DNA of 64,000 nt from NCBI GenBank assembly GCA_026008535.1, contig BRKX01000006.1:40970664-41034663 (forward strand), written 5' to 3'. This DNA comes from Perilla frutescens. Taxonomy: Eukaryota; Streptophyta; Magnoliopsida; Lamiales; Lamiaceae. Both the position numbers and the translations under genes were made by a program. The notes under the pieces were generated by a model. It did no database searches. It was not told where the DNA came from and saw only the letters and a program-made list of their open reading frames with translations. Below are positions 36,032 through 48,397 of the stretch, piece after piece (the stretch's first letter is position 1; each line of letters opens with the position of its first letter).

Positions 36032-38753
36032 TGTACTACCCCACATTTTCTAAGCACGATTAAAAAATTTCTAATTAAGATTATGAGTGCTTGGAAGAAA
36101 GTTTAATGATAATTAAGGTAAAACAGATGTAAGTCGCGACTTTAGGGGTCATTTTCATGAAAATTATCTTTTAAAATTTTTTCGATCTCTATTCGAATAT
36201 AGCCGACTTTGGTCGTGTTTGTAAGGTATCGGCCCGAGGAGCGTGTCGGTACTCTTGAATTTTAATCTGAGGTCATTTGAGGTCTCGATGATGAAAATTT
36301 ATGAAGTAAAGTGTGAATAGTAAATTTCATGTTTTTACGTATTTTAAATATTTTACAAAATCCTACTTGTTGAACCGAAGCTTTCCTCGCCTATAGAAAA
36401 TGAGCCAATGAGTCTCTTGGTATTTTTGAATTTCATGTCGACAGTCATTTGGACCTCGACATTGAATAAAACAACTTTTAATTGAGTTCAAAAATTACTT
36501 TATCAGTATTTTATACCCGAAATTCCTTATCGGTTACCCCAACTTTTTGCCTATAAATAGCCCCTCACCCTTCACTTCATTTCCCACGCTAAATACTCAC
36601 ATCTAGAGTGAGAGAGTACAGAGATTAATAAAGAGCCAGAAGGGAGAGTGAGTGGTGGTAATGGTGGGCGGCGGCGGCGATGGGGTGGCGGGGAAAGGTG
36701 CTACCGGACCGACTTTTGACAACATTCATCGGGCCAGTTTGCCGCCGCCAGCCACCTTCTTCCGACACACTCATCTCTGTTCATTCCTTGTCCGTTGGAA
36801 CCTAATTTTTGATATGTTATGTATTTAATGAGGTATTTTATTTTGTATTTTTAAGGCGTTATTCAGGGATCAAAAATGGGTCAAACGATCGGAAAATGGT
36901 CGTAGACGCCGTTAGCGACCAATTTTAGGTTTTTAAGGATTCATAGTCTTTTGAGATCCTGAATCGAAAATGTTTGTTTAAGAAAATTGTTCAGAATATT
37001 ATTTTATGTTAAATTAGTATGTTGTTGAATTTTTATTTCTAATATCCCACCATTTAGATTTTTGCCTAAAGCATTTTAAGTGTTTAAATTTTATTTTGGA
37101 AGCATGAGTTGTCGAAAAATTTCCAAAATTATTTGCTTTATTTTTTTCGGAAGTTTGCGATTTTGAAAAATTCTAAAATTTATATATGTTATGCTTCGCA
37201 TGTCTAGCATCGTTCTCTTTTTATTTAAAAATTTTTGGAAGAGTATTATGCCTTATTGGATTTTTGGGTAAAGGTCGAGAAAAAGGGGTGACGACGGAGT
37301 ATCGTCTTTTACCAACCTCTTGACTAGGTCAATCTCGAATAAATAAATTCTCAAATCTCTTTATTGTTTTAAGTTGAGTAAAAATCTAAAGTCGTGTAAT
37401 CTGTAGTAAGGTCGTAGTTTAGGAGGGATAAATCCCAATTTAAATTCTTGTTAGACTTTATGATCTTCGATATAGATCACTAAGTCGATAATCAGCTTTT
37501 GTAGATAAAGTTGAGCCCCCGAGAGAACCCAAGAAATGAACTGCAGCTTGTTGCCTCATCCTTCGAATAGTGATCGAGGTGGGTAATACTATACTCATCT
37601 ATGGCTTGAGCTAGTGAGCTCTAGAAGCATGATAGAGAAAAATGAAATATCCAATAAAATATTTTTATTGCTCTACTTGATTAGTCTCTGTACAAAGAAA
37701 TTATTATGTTATGGGAATTGATGATGTGAATGTTATTTGATCTCTTAAGCATGATATGTTATGGATGCTACCATGATGTGATATGATATGAATTATCGAT
37801 ATGATATATATATATATATATAGATATGATCATGATCATATGATTGATTTTTGGGAATTGATATTATAATGAGGAAGTTTGCTTAGCTAGATGATGCCTT
37901 ATAAGTTGATGGTGATGGAACAAGCTAGGATTCTTTGGATGTGTATTGTTTGAATAAAAACATTTTGATCAAAACGTTCTCACCAATGTTATTCTCATTC
38001 ATAATTAAGGAAAATAATTATATGCAAAAAACACGCTTTTAGTATACAATCCCAACAGATGTTAGTAACTCTTATAGGCAATGAGACCATGTTATTGATT
38101 AAGGAATTAGACCTAGATAATTCATTCTAGGATATGATCCATACTAGCAGATTGAATATTGAGATTGAATGATTGCTAAACAGGATACTGAGCTCGTGGA
38201 ATTGTGATTTCATATCACCAGGTTGTGGCCTTCGAGTCACTAGGTTGTGATCTTTTGATCACTGGGGAGTCACTGTTGGGTAACCCCTCGCATACTCGGT
38301 AGGATATTTGAGGTGACCCATCTCTTATTCTAAGGCATGCCTCTGTGGGGTGCAGTAGACATCAGGTTTGAGCCAGGATGAGCCCACAAGAAGTGAAAAT
38401 ATTTTGCAGGTATAGGAAGGGCTTTTGCATTTTGCTTCCCATGTACTACCAGTTGTTGTTGGATATTTCTAAAGTTTTTCAGAGTTTTCTTATAAAATTC
38501 CACTGAATGCAATAGCACTCATATCCTCTTTTCAAATATTTTCAAGTTGAGATGTAGAGGTCGTTGGTGGCTGTGGATGTGTGTTGGCTACCGGGATCTT
38601 ATTTTGCTATTATAGTATTCATCCCACTATGATTCCTACTACTCTGATAACTCTTAAGTATTTTTATCCTATGACATTGCTAATTGAATTATTGAGCTCC
38701 TGCTACACTCTTACCTTATTATAACATGTTTAACATGCTTAACTATTGATGAC
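36032..38753 (+). mobile_element. LTR-like sequence related to the 44527-48153 solo LTR (left part)
   Basis: Starts TGTACTACCCCAC at 36032, inside the Copia RT remnant. It shares, in the same order and orientation, several blocks with the solo LTR at 44527-48153: GGAGTATCGTCTTTTA, the GAGGTGGGTAATRCTATAC block, a CTGATTAGTCT-like block and a TTTCAAAATATTTTCA-like block near the end. It is therefore a diverged relative, probably a long Tekay-like Gypsy LTR. It is interrupted at 38754 by a younger LTR element and seems to continue at 44052-44214, where TGCCTACA could be its end. No matching 5-bp flanks were found (GAAGT on the left, ATATT on the right), so its right border is unsure. Confidence 0.5.
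38596..38751 (+). repeat. 156-bp tandem duplication, copy 1
   Basis: A 156-bp unit (ATCTTATTTTGCTATTATAG ... ATTGATG) whose second copy lies at 44053-44208. In the uninterrupted sequence the copies would be adjacent, separated only by ACT. About six differences are visible between them. The younger LTR element inserted right at their junction. Confidence 0.85.
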
Positions 38754-40376
38754 TGTTGTGTCCGAATTTTACTCCACATGCGAGACTACTTTGATCCGGA
38801 CTCCTGCAATAGGACGGGGTCGATTGTAGGGAGGTGAGCTAACTCGGGTCGTGTTTCTCGAGGAAAGCTTCATGTGGGCGATTATCTTTCTATTCCATAA
38901 TTGTTAACAAGTACAATAAAAGGAAATACATCCTAAACATTCTAAACAAGGAAAAAGAAAGTTAAACTAATCTACATAATTAAAGCAAGTAATATTAACT
39001 AATTACACCACCAAACACAAAGATAGAGGATAGAATTATGAGAAGAGCATTAGGGTGTGATTCTCTCAATGGTTTCATCACTATGCGTTATTCAAGTTGA
39101 TAATGCTACTCTCACAAATACAATAGACCCTTCCAATTATTTTAACTTCAATTACTGTCATCGTCTATCCGTTAAACCTTTCTTAGCTATATCATACAAG
39201 CAAGATTAACATGTTAGGCTTAGGAACCCCATCCACCTAACGTCGAAGGAACCAATTTCCGGATTTAGATTCACAATCAAGACTCCTCTAAATCCTATCA
39301 ATGTTCAAGTAGTGATCAAGTACCTAAACATGAAAAAGCACGATTCCAACAACAACAACCAACAAGAACAAGCATAGATCAAAACCAAATCAATTATCCA
39401 TCCCCTAATGTAGAAATTTTCCCAACACCATGCTCAAAACAACATAAACATCATAAAAGTCATTTATTCAACAACCAAAAGATAAAATCTATACAACTTA
39501 TACAATATTGTTTGTTGTCTCGAGAGTCTTGGGACAAATCCCCACAAATGGGCTAAAGCTAACAGGAAAGAAAATACCAAATCGGAGCTCCTTGTTCGAG
39601 CTTAGCTTCCATGGATGGCTCGAAGTCGGATCCCTCTTCTCGGGCCATCATCAAAGCGGAGTCCCTCCACCAAGCTTAGCTTCCGCGAATGGCTTGATGT
39701 CGGGCTCCTCTTCTCGGGCCTTCCTCCTTGAGCTCTAGCCCTCTTGCCTCTTCTCCTCCTCCTTTCTCCCTCTTTGGATCGGTGGTGGTGGTGAAGAAAA
39801 GTGATGGAAGAAGTGGAGAAGATGGAGAGAAGGAAAATGAAGTGAGATGGGTGTGTGTGAAAAAGTGAATGGATGATGGGTGATATCCCCTTTATTTGTT
39901 GAGAGAGAGAGAGAGAGAATCGAGAATGGGTGAGTGGTTAGGGAAAGATTGGACAAGATCCGTGTGAAAAACTGAGCTGGAACGCGCGCGGGGATCGAAG
40001 GCCGCGCGCCCGCGGGAGTCTCCACGCTCGCGGAGGCTCTTGGCTGAGAGGGGGGTCGCGCGGTCGCTCACCCTGACAAATCTGTCTTCGGCAGCTTCCA
40101 CGGTTTTGGCTCGTTCTCCCTCATTTCTTGGCCGATTGACCCGATTCAACTTGCCACGCGCTCCTTATTCGATTCTCTATCTTCCCATTATCTTGAATCC
40201 CTCAAATTTTGCAGTCATTTATCCTCCATTTTCTCAAGATATTATGCAAATCTACACGACTCACCAAAAGGGCAAAAGTGAAGGAAATAACATAAAAATC
40301 ACACAAAAACAAAGGAGAAACACCTACTAAAGATACAAAATGCCTATGATAAAATAGGACAAATATACAGTAAACA
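38754..40376 (-). repeat. 3' LTR of the LARD-like element
   Basis: 1623 bp. On the minus strand it begins TGTTTACTG at 40376 and ends GACACAACA at 38754. Near the outer end it holds the block with CGACCCCGTCC and ACTCGGGTTAGCTC (minus orientation) shared with the solo LTR at 3501-5160. Open frames within it (both strands near 39500-40330) are LTR sequence, not genes. Confidence 0.9.
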
Positions 40377-42378
40377 ACTCCCCCACACTTAACTCTTTGC
40401 TTGTTCTCAAGTAAACAAAATCATTCAAGATATGAAGCAAGAAGGAATTGTCCCCAAGAAGATCATACACACTATGAGCATTCCACATTATTTCAAACTA
40501 GAAAGCTTATCATCGAAGAGAATGACATATTTATTAAACAAGACATGTGGCTCGTCCAATGAGAATAAGTAGGCAAGTTGTTCTCAAGGCAAAATGCAAC
40601 AATTTTCCTATAGAACATTCTTCTCACTAACTCCCTGCACTTTATTCAAAAATAATACAGTAATGCACCCAAAGGATATAATTTGTTAGGTGAAATCATC
40701 GGGATAAACCGAGCTTCCTAACATGGTTTCCCATACTCATCATGGATAGATTCAAAGGAATGACACACATGATAGGAGTAGAATCCAAAGTGCAATCCCG
40801 TTTATTACAACAATTAAACAAGAGGACGTGGATCAAGCTTCACAAGGTTTATTTCTTAGGGATAGCATCCCTAGTGTCCTTGTGTGGTTTCCCATGCTCA
40901 TAGTCAATTAGACGACTAGAGGAGCAGAAATCCTTATTATTCTCACTTTATTAAAACATACATAACATTTTATTCATTTTTTTTCATTCATTTCTTCATT
41001 TTTTTTATATAAAATACATTATAGGAAGTTAGAGGAGAGAATGTTTTTTTTTTCAAGCATAATTGACACATTTGACAAGAGAATGAATCAAGCCTTCAAA
41101 TTCTTAGAGGACGAGACCCCACAACACAAATCATGTAAATATAATCATTCTTCAAGACAATTCACATTCTACAATGAAATAATGGGAATGATTTCATGCA
41201 CCATGATCATCTTAATAATAATCCCTTGAAGATTCATATTCCAAATAACCAAGTTTGACAATTAAACAAAACAAATCATGCTAAGTGCGGGTATCCACCA
41301 ATAAAACATAATCAAAACAAAACAAAAACGACACAACATTTTTGAAATAAAATTTTAAAATTCAACATAAAATCAAAAATATAATCATAAAGACATAAAA
41401 ACACAAGTTCAACCCCCCAACTTAAATCATGCATTGTTCTCAATGCAAGAAATAAAGGGAAGAGAAAACATTACAGAATGTAGAAGACCGACAACAAGCG
41501 CAGGTTCCTACAAAACAACACGAAGAACAAACGATGACAAGGAAAATAATATGAAAATCAGAAAATAATAAATAAAACAACTTCACTACTCTTGGTGGCT
41601 GAGAATGTGGTGGACGTGGCCGCGGAACTTGTGAAGAGTAGGGTTGAACTGGACCTTTTATTTGTAGGAGATGAGGTGTCGCGCCGCAAGCCTAAGCTTA
41701 GCCATTTTTCGATCAGTGCAATCCAGTGAGGCACTCTCAACTCCTTAATCCTACGAGACAACAACAAAAACAAAAACTTAAACATACTAAAATGATAAAA
41801 AATTAAAACAAAGCAAGAAAGCAATAAAATCATGGGTTGTCTCCCATGCAGCGCTCATTTTAATGTCCCGAGCTAGACAGAGCCTCAATAAATTATCATG
41901 GAGGATTATTGAGCACGATCGGCTCGAAGCCGTGCTCCCATAGTTGGCCTTCATTTCAAGCTTCGTTACTCTAGGAGTAAGCTTCACTCGAACTTTCCTC
42001 TTCCTAGTTGGGCACTCCTCTCCTCCTTGGTCTGTGAATGCTTTTGAACACAGGGCTAGCTTCCTGTTTAGACATCTTTTACCTTGCATACACAGGCTTA
42101 AACAAGAAAAAGGATCACACGCAACTGGAGAAGAAGAATTTAAGGCTTAAAGAAAAACAAAAGAAAATAAACACAAAGAACAAAACAAAAACAAGACAAC
42201 ACAACACACACAAAAACACAAATAACAAAACAACACAAAAACACAAGCACTAAACAAACACAAAAACACAAAAATACGAAGACAAACACAAAAGCACAAA
42301 TACGAAAACAAACACAAAAATAATTATAACATAAAAAGATAATTCACCTAAAGCTTTCCCCGGCAACGGCGCCAAAAT
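40377..42378 (-). other. Internal region of the LARD-like element
   Basis: About 2.0 kb without coding capacity for any retrotransposon protein. Next to the 3' LTR is the polypurine tract (GAGTTAAGTGTGGGGGAG on the minus strand, 40378-40395); a second tract of this kind lies near 41415. A CA/AAC-rich low-complexity stretch is at 42150-42320. Next to the 5' LTR is the primer-binding site. Confidence 0.75.
42357..42374 (-). other. Primer-binding site, tRNA-Asp type
   Basis: Plus-strand TCCCCGGCAACGGCGCCA is identical to the 3' end of plant tRNA-Asp(GTC) with CCA added, as far as I know that tRNA. It is separated by AAAT from the 5' LTR edge at 42379. This is the exact match of the site that has one mismatch at 117-134. 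Confidence 0.9.
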
Positions 42379-43522
42379 TGTTGTGTCCGCATTTGACTCC
42401 ACACGCGAGACTACTTTGATCCGGACTCCCGCAAAAGGACGGGGTCGATTATAGGGCGGTGAGCTAACTCGGGTCGTGTCTCTCGAGGAAAGCTTCATGT
42501 GGGCAATTATCTTTCTATGCCATAATTGTTAACAAGTACAATAAAAGGAAATACATCCTAAACATTCTAAACAAGGAAAAGGAAAGTTAAACTAATCTAC
42601 CTAATTAAAGCAAGTAACATTAACTAATTACACTACCAAACACAAAGATAGAGGATAGAATTATGAGAAGAGCATTAGGGTGTGATTCTCTCAATGGTTT
42701 CATCACTATGCTTTATTCAAGTGGATAATGCTACTCTCACAAATACAATAGACCCTTCCAATTAGTTTAACTTCAATTACTATCACCGTCTATCCGTTAA
42801 ACCTCTCTTAGCTATACCATACAAGCAAGATTAACATGTTAGGCTTAGGAACCCCATCCACCTAACGTCGAAGGAACCAATTTCCGGATTTAGATTCACA
42901 ATCAAGACTCCTCTAAATCCTATCAATGTTCAAGTAGTGATCAAGTACCTAAACATGAAAAAGCACGATTCCAACAACAACAACCAACAAGAACAAGCAT
43001 AGATCAAAACCAAATCAATTATCCATCCCCTAATGTAGAAATTCGCCCAACACCATGCTCAAAACAACATAAACATCATAAAAGTCATTTATTCAACAAC
43101 CAAAAGATAAAATCCATACAACTTATACAATATTGTTTGTTGTCTCGAGAGTCTTGGGATAAATCCCCACAAATGGGCTAAAGCTAACAGGAAAGAAAAT
43201 ACCAAATCAGAGCTCCTTGTCCGAGCTTAGCTTCCATGGATGGCTCGAAGTCGGATCCCTCTTCTCGGGCCATCATCAAAGCGGAGTCCCTCCACCAAGC
43301 TTAGCTTCCGCGAATGGCTTGATGTCGGGCTCCTCTTCTCAGGCCTTCCTCCTTGAGCTCTAGCCCTCTTGCCTCTTCTTCTCCTTCTTTCTCCCTCTTT
43401 GGATCGGTGGTGGTGGTGAAGAAAAGTGATGGAAGAAGTGGAGAAGATGAAGAGAAGGAAAATGAAGTGAGATGGGTGTGTGTGAAAAAGTGAATGGATG
43501 ATGGGTGATATCCCCTTTATTT

Positions 43523-43554
<32 letters not shown>

Positions 43555-44046
43555 TCGAGAATGGGTGAGTGGTTGGGGAAAGATCGGACAAGATCCGTGT
43601 GAAAAACTGAGCTGGAACGCACCCCGCGCGCCTTGCGCCCGCGGGGATCGAAGGCCGTGTGCCCGCGGGAGTCTCCACGCTCGCAGAGGCTCTTGGCTGA
43701 GAGGGGGGTCGAGCGGTTGCGCACGTTGCGCGGTCGCGCACCCTGACAAATCTGTCTTCGGCAGCTTCCACGGTTTTGGCTCGTTCTCCCTCGTTTCTTG
43801 GCCGATTGACCCGATTCAACTTGTCACGCGCTCCTTATTCGATTTTCTATCTTCCCATTATCTTGAATCCCTCAAATTTTGTAGTCATTTATCCTCCATT
43901 TTCTCAAGATATTATGCAAATCTACACGACTCACCAAAAGAGCAAAAGTGAAGGAAATAATATAAAAATCACACAAAAACAAAGGAGAAATACCTGCTAA
44001 AGATACAAAATGCCTATGATAAAATAGGATAAATATACACTAAACA
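42379..44046 (-). repeat. 5' LTR of the LARD-like element
   Basis: 1668 bp, beginning TGTTTAGTG at 44046 on the minus strand and ending GACACAACA at 42379. Compared with the 3' LTR it has an expanded GA microsatellite (43526-43553) and extra GC-rich bases near 43620-43645 and 43710-43735. Ser/Arg-rich open frames here are by-products. Confidence 0.9.
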
Positions 44047-44052
44047 ATGACT

Positions 44053-44208
44053 ATCTTATTTTTCTATTATAGTATTTATCGCACTATGATTCCTACTACT
44101 CTGATCACTCTTAAGTATTTTTATCCTATGACATTGCTACTTGAATTATTGAGCCCCTGCTACACTCTTACCTTATTATAACATGTTTAACATGCTTAAC
44201 TATTGATG
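44053..44208 (+). repeat. 156-bp tandem duplication, copy 2
   Basis: Second copy of the unit at 38596-38751, beginning ATCTTATTTTTCTATTATAG and ending ATTGATG. It lies directly after the ATGAC target duplication of the LARD-like element. Confidence 0.85.
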
Positions 44209-44214
44209 CCTACA

Positions 44215-44526
44215 ATATTAATTTAAGGGAAGAAAGTCTCATCTTTTGATATGCCTATATGTTTATTCACTTTCTGCCTATGAAGAGGCTTTACTTGTTA
44301 AGCATATTGGTTCTGTTTATTTTGATCAACCTATGAATGGGTCTATTGTCTGTTGGTATCTGCTTAATTGATCCCCATTACATTCAAACGAGCTTAATAA
44401 ATTATTAGTTCTTGAACTCCTTTCTTATAGCCGTTATTAATCGGGGTTTGCCCTAATCACAAAGGTAATGTTACCCAATTTTTCAGGAGGCATAAATTAA
44501 AATTGAAGAAAAAATAGAAGAAAAAC
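44215..44526. other. Spacer between nested elements, nothing recognised
   Basis: About 310 bp of unassigned sequence between the possible end of the interrupted LTR and the solo LTR at 44527. It does not look like the missing Copia RT half. No gene is supported. Confidence 0.35.
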
Positions 44527-47500
44527 TGTAACGCCCCAAAACCAAATTCGAGCCCAATCTTTTGTTTAGGACTCAATTGTTACAACAAGTTATTTTATTT
44601 TAAAAATAGGCAAGTATGGGACTTTGAGCCCATCTACAAATATATTTATTTTCGGCCTAATTATTTTTGAACGAGAATGAACCAACACATTAGACAATAG
44701 TTCTCGTCTAAGGCCGATTCTGGCCCAATTACCCAACCCACTTCAAGATCAATGTTAAGTCCATTTTTTTAGCCCAATTAATTTTATATCGAGGCCTAAA
44801 AAATAAGCCCACGACATCCCCTATTTTTCTCAAGCCCAATAGAAATAATTTGTATATGTGTGTATATATATAATTTTCTCCCATCCCTAAGGGATATACA
44901 TTTAGAGAGAGAGAGAAGTTAAAGAAAAGAAAAAGAAAGGAGAAAAAGGGGAGTGAGGTAGATCAAGAGAGATGGAAAGCAAAAGGAGAAAAAGAAAGAG
45001 AAGAGAAAGAACATAAAGAGGAGAGAAATGGGGGCAGATCGAGAGAAAGGGAAAGAAGAAAGAAGAAATAAGAAATAAGAAATAAGAAAGAAGAAAAAAG
45101 GATGAAAGAGAGAGTGAGTCGAGGGTTGAGAGAGAAGTGGCAAGCAGCCAGCAAGAGGTTGCCGGACCTCCCACCGGTGCCGGAGCAGGTTGCCTGAGTA
45201 GCAGCAGGACGCCGGAGCGGCGGCGAGCAGCCGCAGCAGTAGCCATGAAGCTCACCATTATCTGCCTCCTTCATCGTCGTGATGTGGGTCCATTTATTAT
45301 CCTTTTGGCTTAATTTTCAGATATATCATACATTTATATGTGTTCTACGTTTCGTGTTTTGATATCATTGTCATTCGGTGGTCGGAAACCGGACAAATCG
45401 CCAGAAATCAGAATCTGTTACATTTTCCGAAGAGTTTTCTTGCTCCCGTATAATTCGAATTTTTAGACCTTTTAACGATAAAATCTGGGAATGAGTATTT
45501 GACAAACATTTTTAGATATGTGTTGGGGTTCTGTCAAACTTGGAATTTCATAATTTAGATTTTTCATTTGGGAGCTATGATTTATTTACTAAAACTACTA
45601 CAGAGGGAATTGAAACTGGAAAAAAGAAGTTAAGCATTTATGGTTTGCTTTTTTGAAAATTTCTATAAATGGTAGAAAGGCCTTAAAATTCTTCGATTAT
45701 TCAATCATAATTTCTTCCTTGACATGGTATTGACAGCGAATAATTAATTTGATGAATGATTCTTGTCGGTATATGAGTTAGAATGTGTTTATGAGTTGGT
45801 TGAGAGTTTGTGCATTTGAAATCGCATTTTGGTTTAAGTCTCTAGTTAGTTTTGATTTCAAGATGTTCTTTGGTACTATTGGTGGATTACATGTATATAT
45901 GAATGTACAATTAATGGTTTTAGAGTTATTTCATCTTGGTTGTGAATGAATAGCGAAGCTCATTCGTGTGGTTTTTGAAAATGATGGTCATTAATATGTA
46001 TTAATATTTTGTTGAAAGGTTGGAGGGGCTGTTTTATAATTCAAATAAAATAGGCGGATTTCCTTTTGAGAATTTGACATAAGTTTGAACTAAATTGTAA
46101 ATATTTAAACTAAGATTTTTATTCTACTCCAATATTTCGAAAATGGGCTGTTATAAATTGGCTTTTAATCCGATCATTGGATCCAAAATAAATTGCATCG
46201 TTATATTTCTCATTTTCTGCTCATGTGAAAAGTGTTCTATTTTGCAAAAATCCAATAAGAATCAAGTCCGATCGAGAAAATGGGGAGTCAACGGAGTATC
46301 GTCTTTTATCAACATTTTGACTTGGTCAGCCTCGAACTAACGTTTTATCGATATTCCTTTTATGCATCGAATCGAGTAAAAGTTTCTAAAGTTATGTATT
46401 TCGTGCTGAGGTCATAGTCAAGAGAAGGGGGCAAATCCCTTTAATTATGTGTTTGGGCCCTAAGATTTCGATAGGGTTAATGAGTCATTAATTGACTTTG
46501 TGTAGGACGAGTTGAGCTTGAGGAATCAGAGGAATGCACCCTAAATCGATGTTCTACCCCAGTATTGTAAATGAGGTGGGTAATGCTATACTTCTATTTT
46601 GTTGGAGCTAATAAGCTTTATAAGCATGTTAGGGTAAAATGAAATATCATAATAAATGATTTTGTGCTAGGCCTGATTAGTCTATACGCAGTCTATGGAA
46701 TCTACATAATATTGATCTCTAGAATTATCTATGGGATGTTCTGTTGAATATGAATATATGAAATAAAGATTTGCTTTGAGCATGATATTTGATGCTAACA
46801 TTATATGAACTGTTATAAGATTTAGATAATCATGCTTATAGATTGTTATTGGAATTGATATTATGATATGAAAAGCATTGCTTAGATGTATGATATCTTA
46901 TAAGATAGATGTAGTACCTCTTATAAGTTATAAGGCTATGTTATTAATTGATGAAAGAAAGAGACCTAAATGAAACATTCTAGGTTGTGATCTACGTTTG
47001 TAGATAATAAGCTAAGATTATTTCTCGATCATCTAGTATTGTGATTTCTGTTATTAATTTAGGAATCCGGGCTCTTGACCCTTCCTTACACTATGGCATA
47101 TTATCAGTAATCTAGTGTGTCATTATGATATGATCTTATAAATAAATCTTTACCCGAGATGGTAGGCTTAGAATGAGCATGGTATGATTAAAGCTGCAGC
47201 TATTATAGCTATAAGGTGGGTGATATCTATCCAACACGTGATTTATGTTTCAAAAATATGTTCTATATATGATAATATATGTTTATGTTAAAGCATGTTT
47301 CAAAATACTTTTATGGCTCAATGATTCCTAACCAACACGTGGTTTTATGTTTCAAAACCATGTTATCTTTATAATAAAGTATGTTAGGTTAAAGCATGCT
47401 TCAAAGTTCAAACTATTCTTTTTATGGTTCATCGGAAGATACTAAACTCTATGGTTCACGATATATAGCACTTCGGTGCAGTATGGGCACTTTGGTGCGG

Positions 47501-48153
47501 TACATAGCACTTCGGTGCGGTATGACACAATGGTGCAATTATGGAACTACAGTACGAATATGTCACTTCGGTGAAATTTATATGATAGGGAATCATATTG
47601 AGTTAATCTTCTATATGTTGATGAGTACATACTTTTTATGGGCATTATAGTAAATATGTTTAATATGCAAACTATTTATTGAATGGTCAAGTATATTTCA
47701 GAAATTACTATTTTTCAAAATATTTTCAGGTACATGATGATGACTGGAGGCTGACGTGGATTAGTGGGGACTTCTTATTTCATTGACCACTTTTATGATT
47801 TCTAATTATGGATTATATGTAGTTTGTGGTCAATAAGTAATATTTTTATGTTTTCGCTTTATGATCATGAAATATTTAACTATTTTATGGACACTTGTAA
47901 ATGTTGTGGTCTTTTGGCACATTTAAATGTTGATTGTTGAATTTTGACTGGTCGTGATTGAACATGTTTTGATTTGTTGAATGGTGAACGCCTTTGAGCG
48001 TGAATATCATGAATATTTCAAATGAAATGCCGCCCAAATTTTTTTTATAATCCAAGAAAAATTATTATTTTTGAATTGTGAAAATTTTATTGTCATTTCT
48101 TTTGATTGTGTGTTTTCGTTAGCATCTAGGCCTTCGGAGTTCGGGTCACTACA
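44527..48153 (+). mobile_element. 3.6-kb solo LTR, Tekay-like Gypsy, with perfect target duplication
   Basis: Starts TGTAACGCCCC at 44527 and ends GGTCACTACA at 48153, with TGTA/TACA ends. AAAAC lies on both sides (44522-44526 and 48154-48158), an exact 5-bp target duplication. The 3627-bp length and the TGTAACG...CACTACA ends fit long LTRs of Tekay/Del chromoviruses. There is no internal region, so it is a solo LTR. It contains a GA-rich tract (44900-45120), whose antisense open frames are not genes, and a minisatellite at 47466-47575. Confidence 0.85.
47466..47575 (+). repeat. GCACTTCGGTGC minisatellite inside the solo LTR
   Basis: Roughly five degenerate units of about 20 bp built on GCACTTCGGTGCGGTATG. 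Each GCACTTCGGTGC is itself an imperfect palindrome (GCAC...GTGC), so transcripts could fold into short hairpins. A loosely similar repeated patch (CACTAGGTTGTGATC type) sits at the corresponding place in the related sequence near 38215-38290. Confidence 0.6.
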
Positions 48154-48397
48154 AAAACTAATAATTTTAATGTTGGGACACGGATGAGACGCAAGCTTTA
48201 AACTAAAAGATCTCATTTGTGAGGCGTGGGCTCTTTCATTCTTAAATCTTTCTTTTTTCCAATTTCAGAATTTGGGAATAGCCTCATTGTTTTTTCTTTA
48301 TTTCCTTCGTTTTCCATTATTTTATATTTCGATTGCCTTTCTTTTCTTTTGTTATTTATTAAAGAAATTTTTTTTAGTATAATATATTTATGATAGA

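Larger units (their letters stand above)
38754..44046 (-). mobile_element. Complete non-autonomous LTR retrotransposon (LARD-like)
   Basis: A full 5.3-kb element with two LTRs (42379-44046 as 5' LTR, 38754-40376 as 3' LTR, minus orientation), a tRNA-Asp-type primer site (42357-42374), a polypurine tract (40377-40395) and an exact target duplication ATGAC (38749-38753 and 44047-44051). The internal part is only about 2.0 kb and has no gag, protease, reverse transcriptase or integrase, so it must have been mobilised by a related autonomous element, probably Gypsy of the Athila/Tat kind judged by the primer type. The LTRs are very similar overall; roughly 4-5% differences over the first 420 bp and fewer later. 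The 5' LTR carries a longer GA tract and two small GC-rich insertions. Confidence 0.9.

Noticed and set aside
39508..44000. Many open frames of 60-165 residues on both strands, some with GC-rich Ser/Arg content
   Set aside because: They lie inside the two LTRs of one element and appear twice with frame changes; no retrotransposon or host domain is seen.
44902..45274. Three overlapping Ser/Phe/Leu-rich frames on the minus strand
   Set aside because: They are the antisense of the GA-rich part of the solo LTR at 44527-48153.
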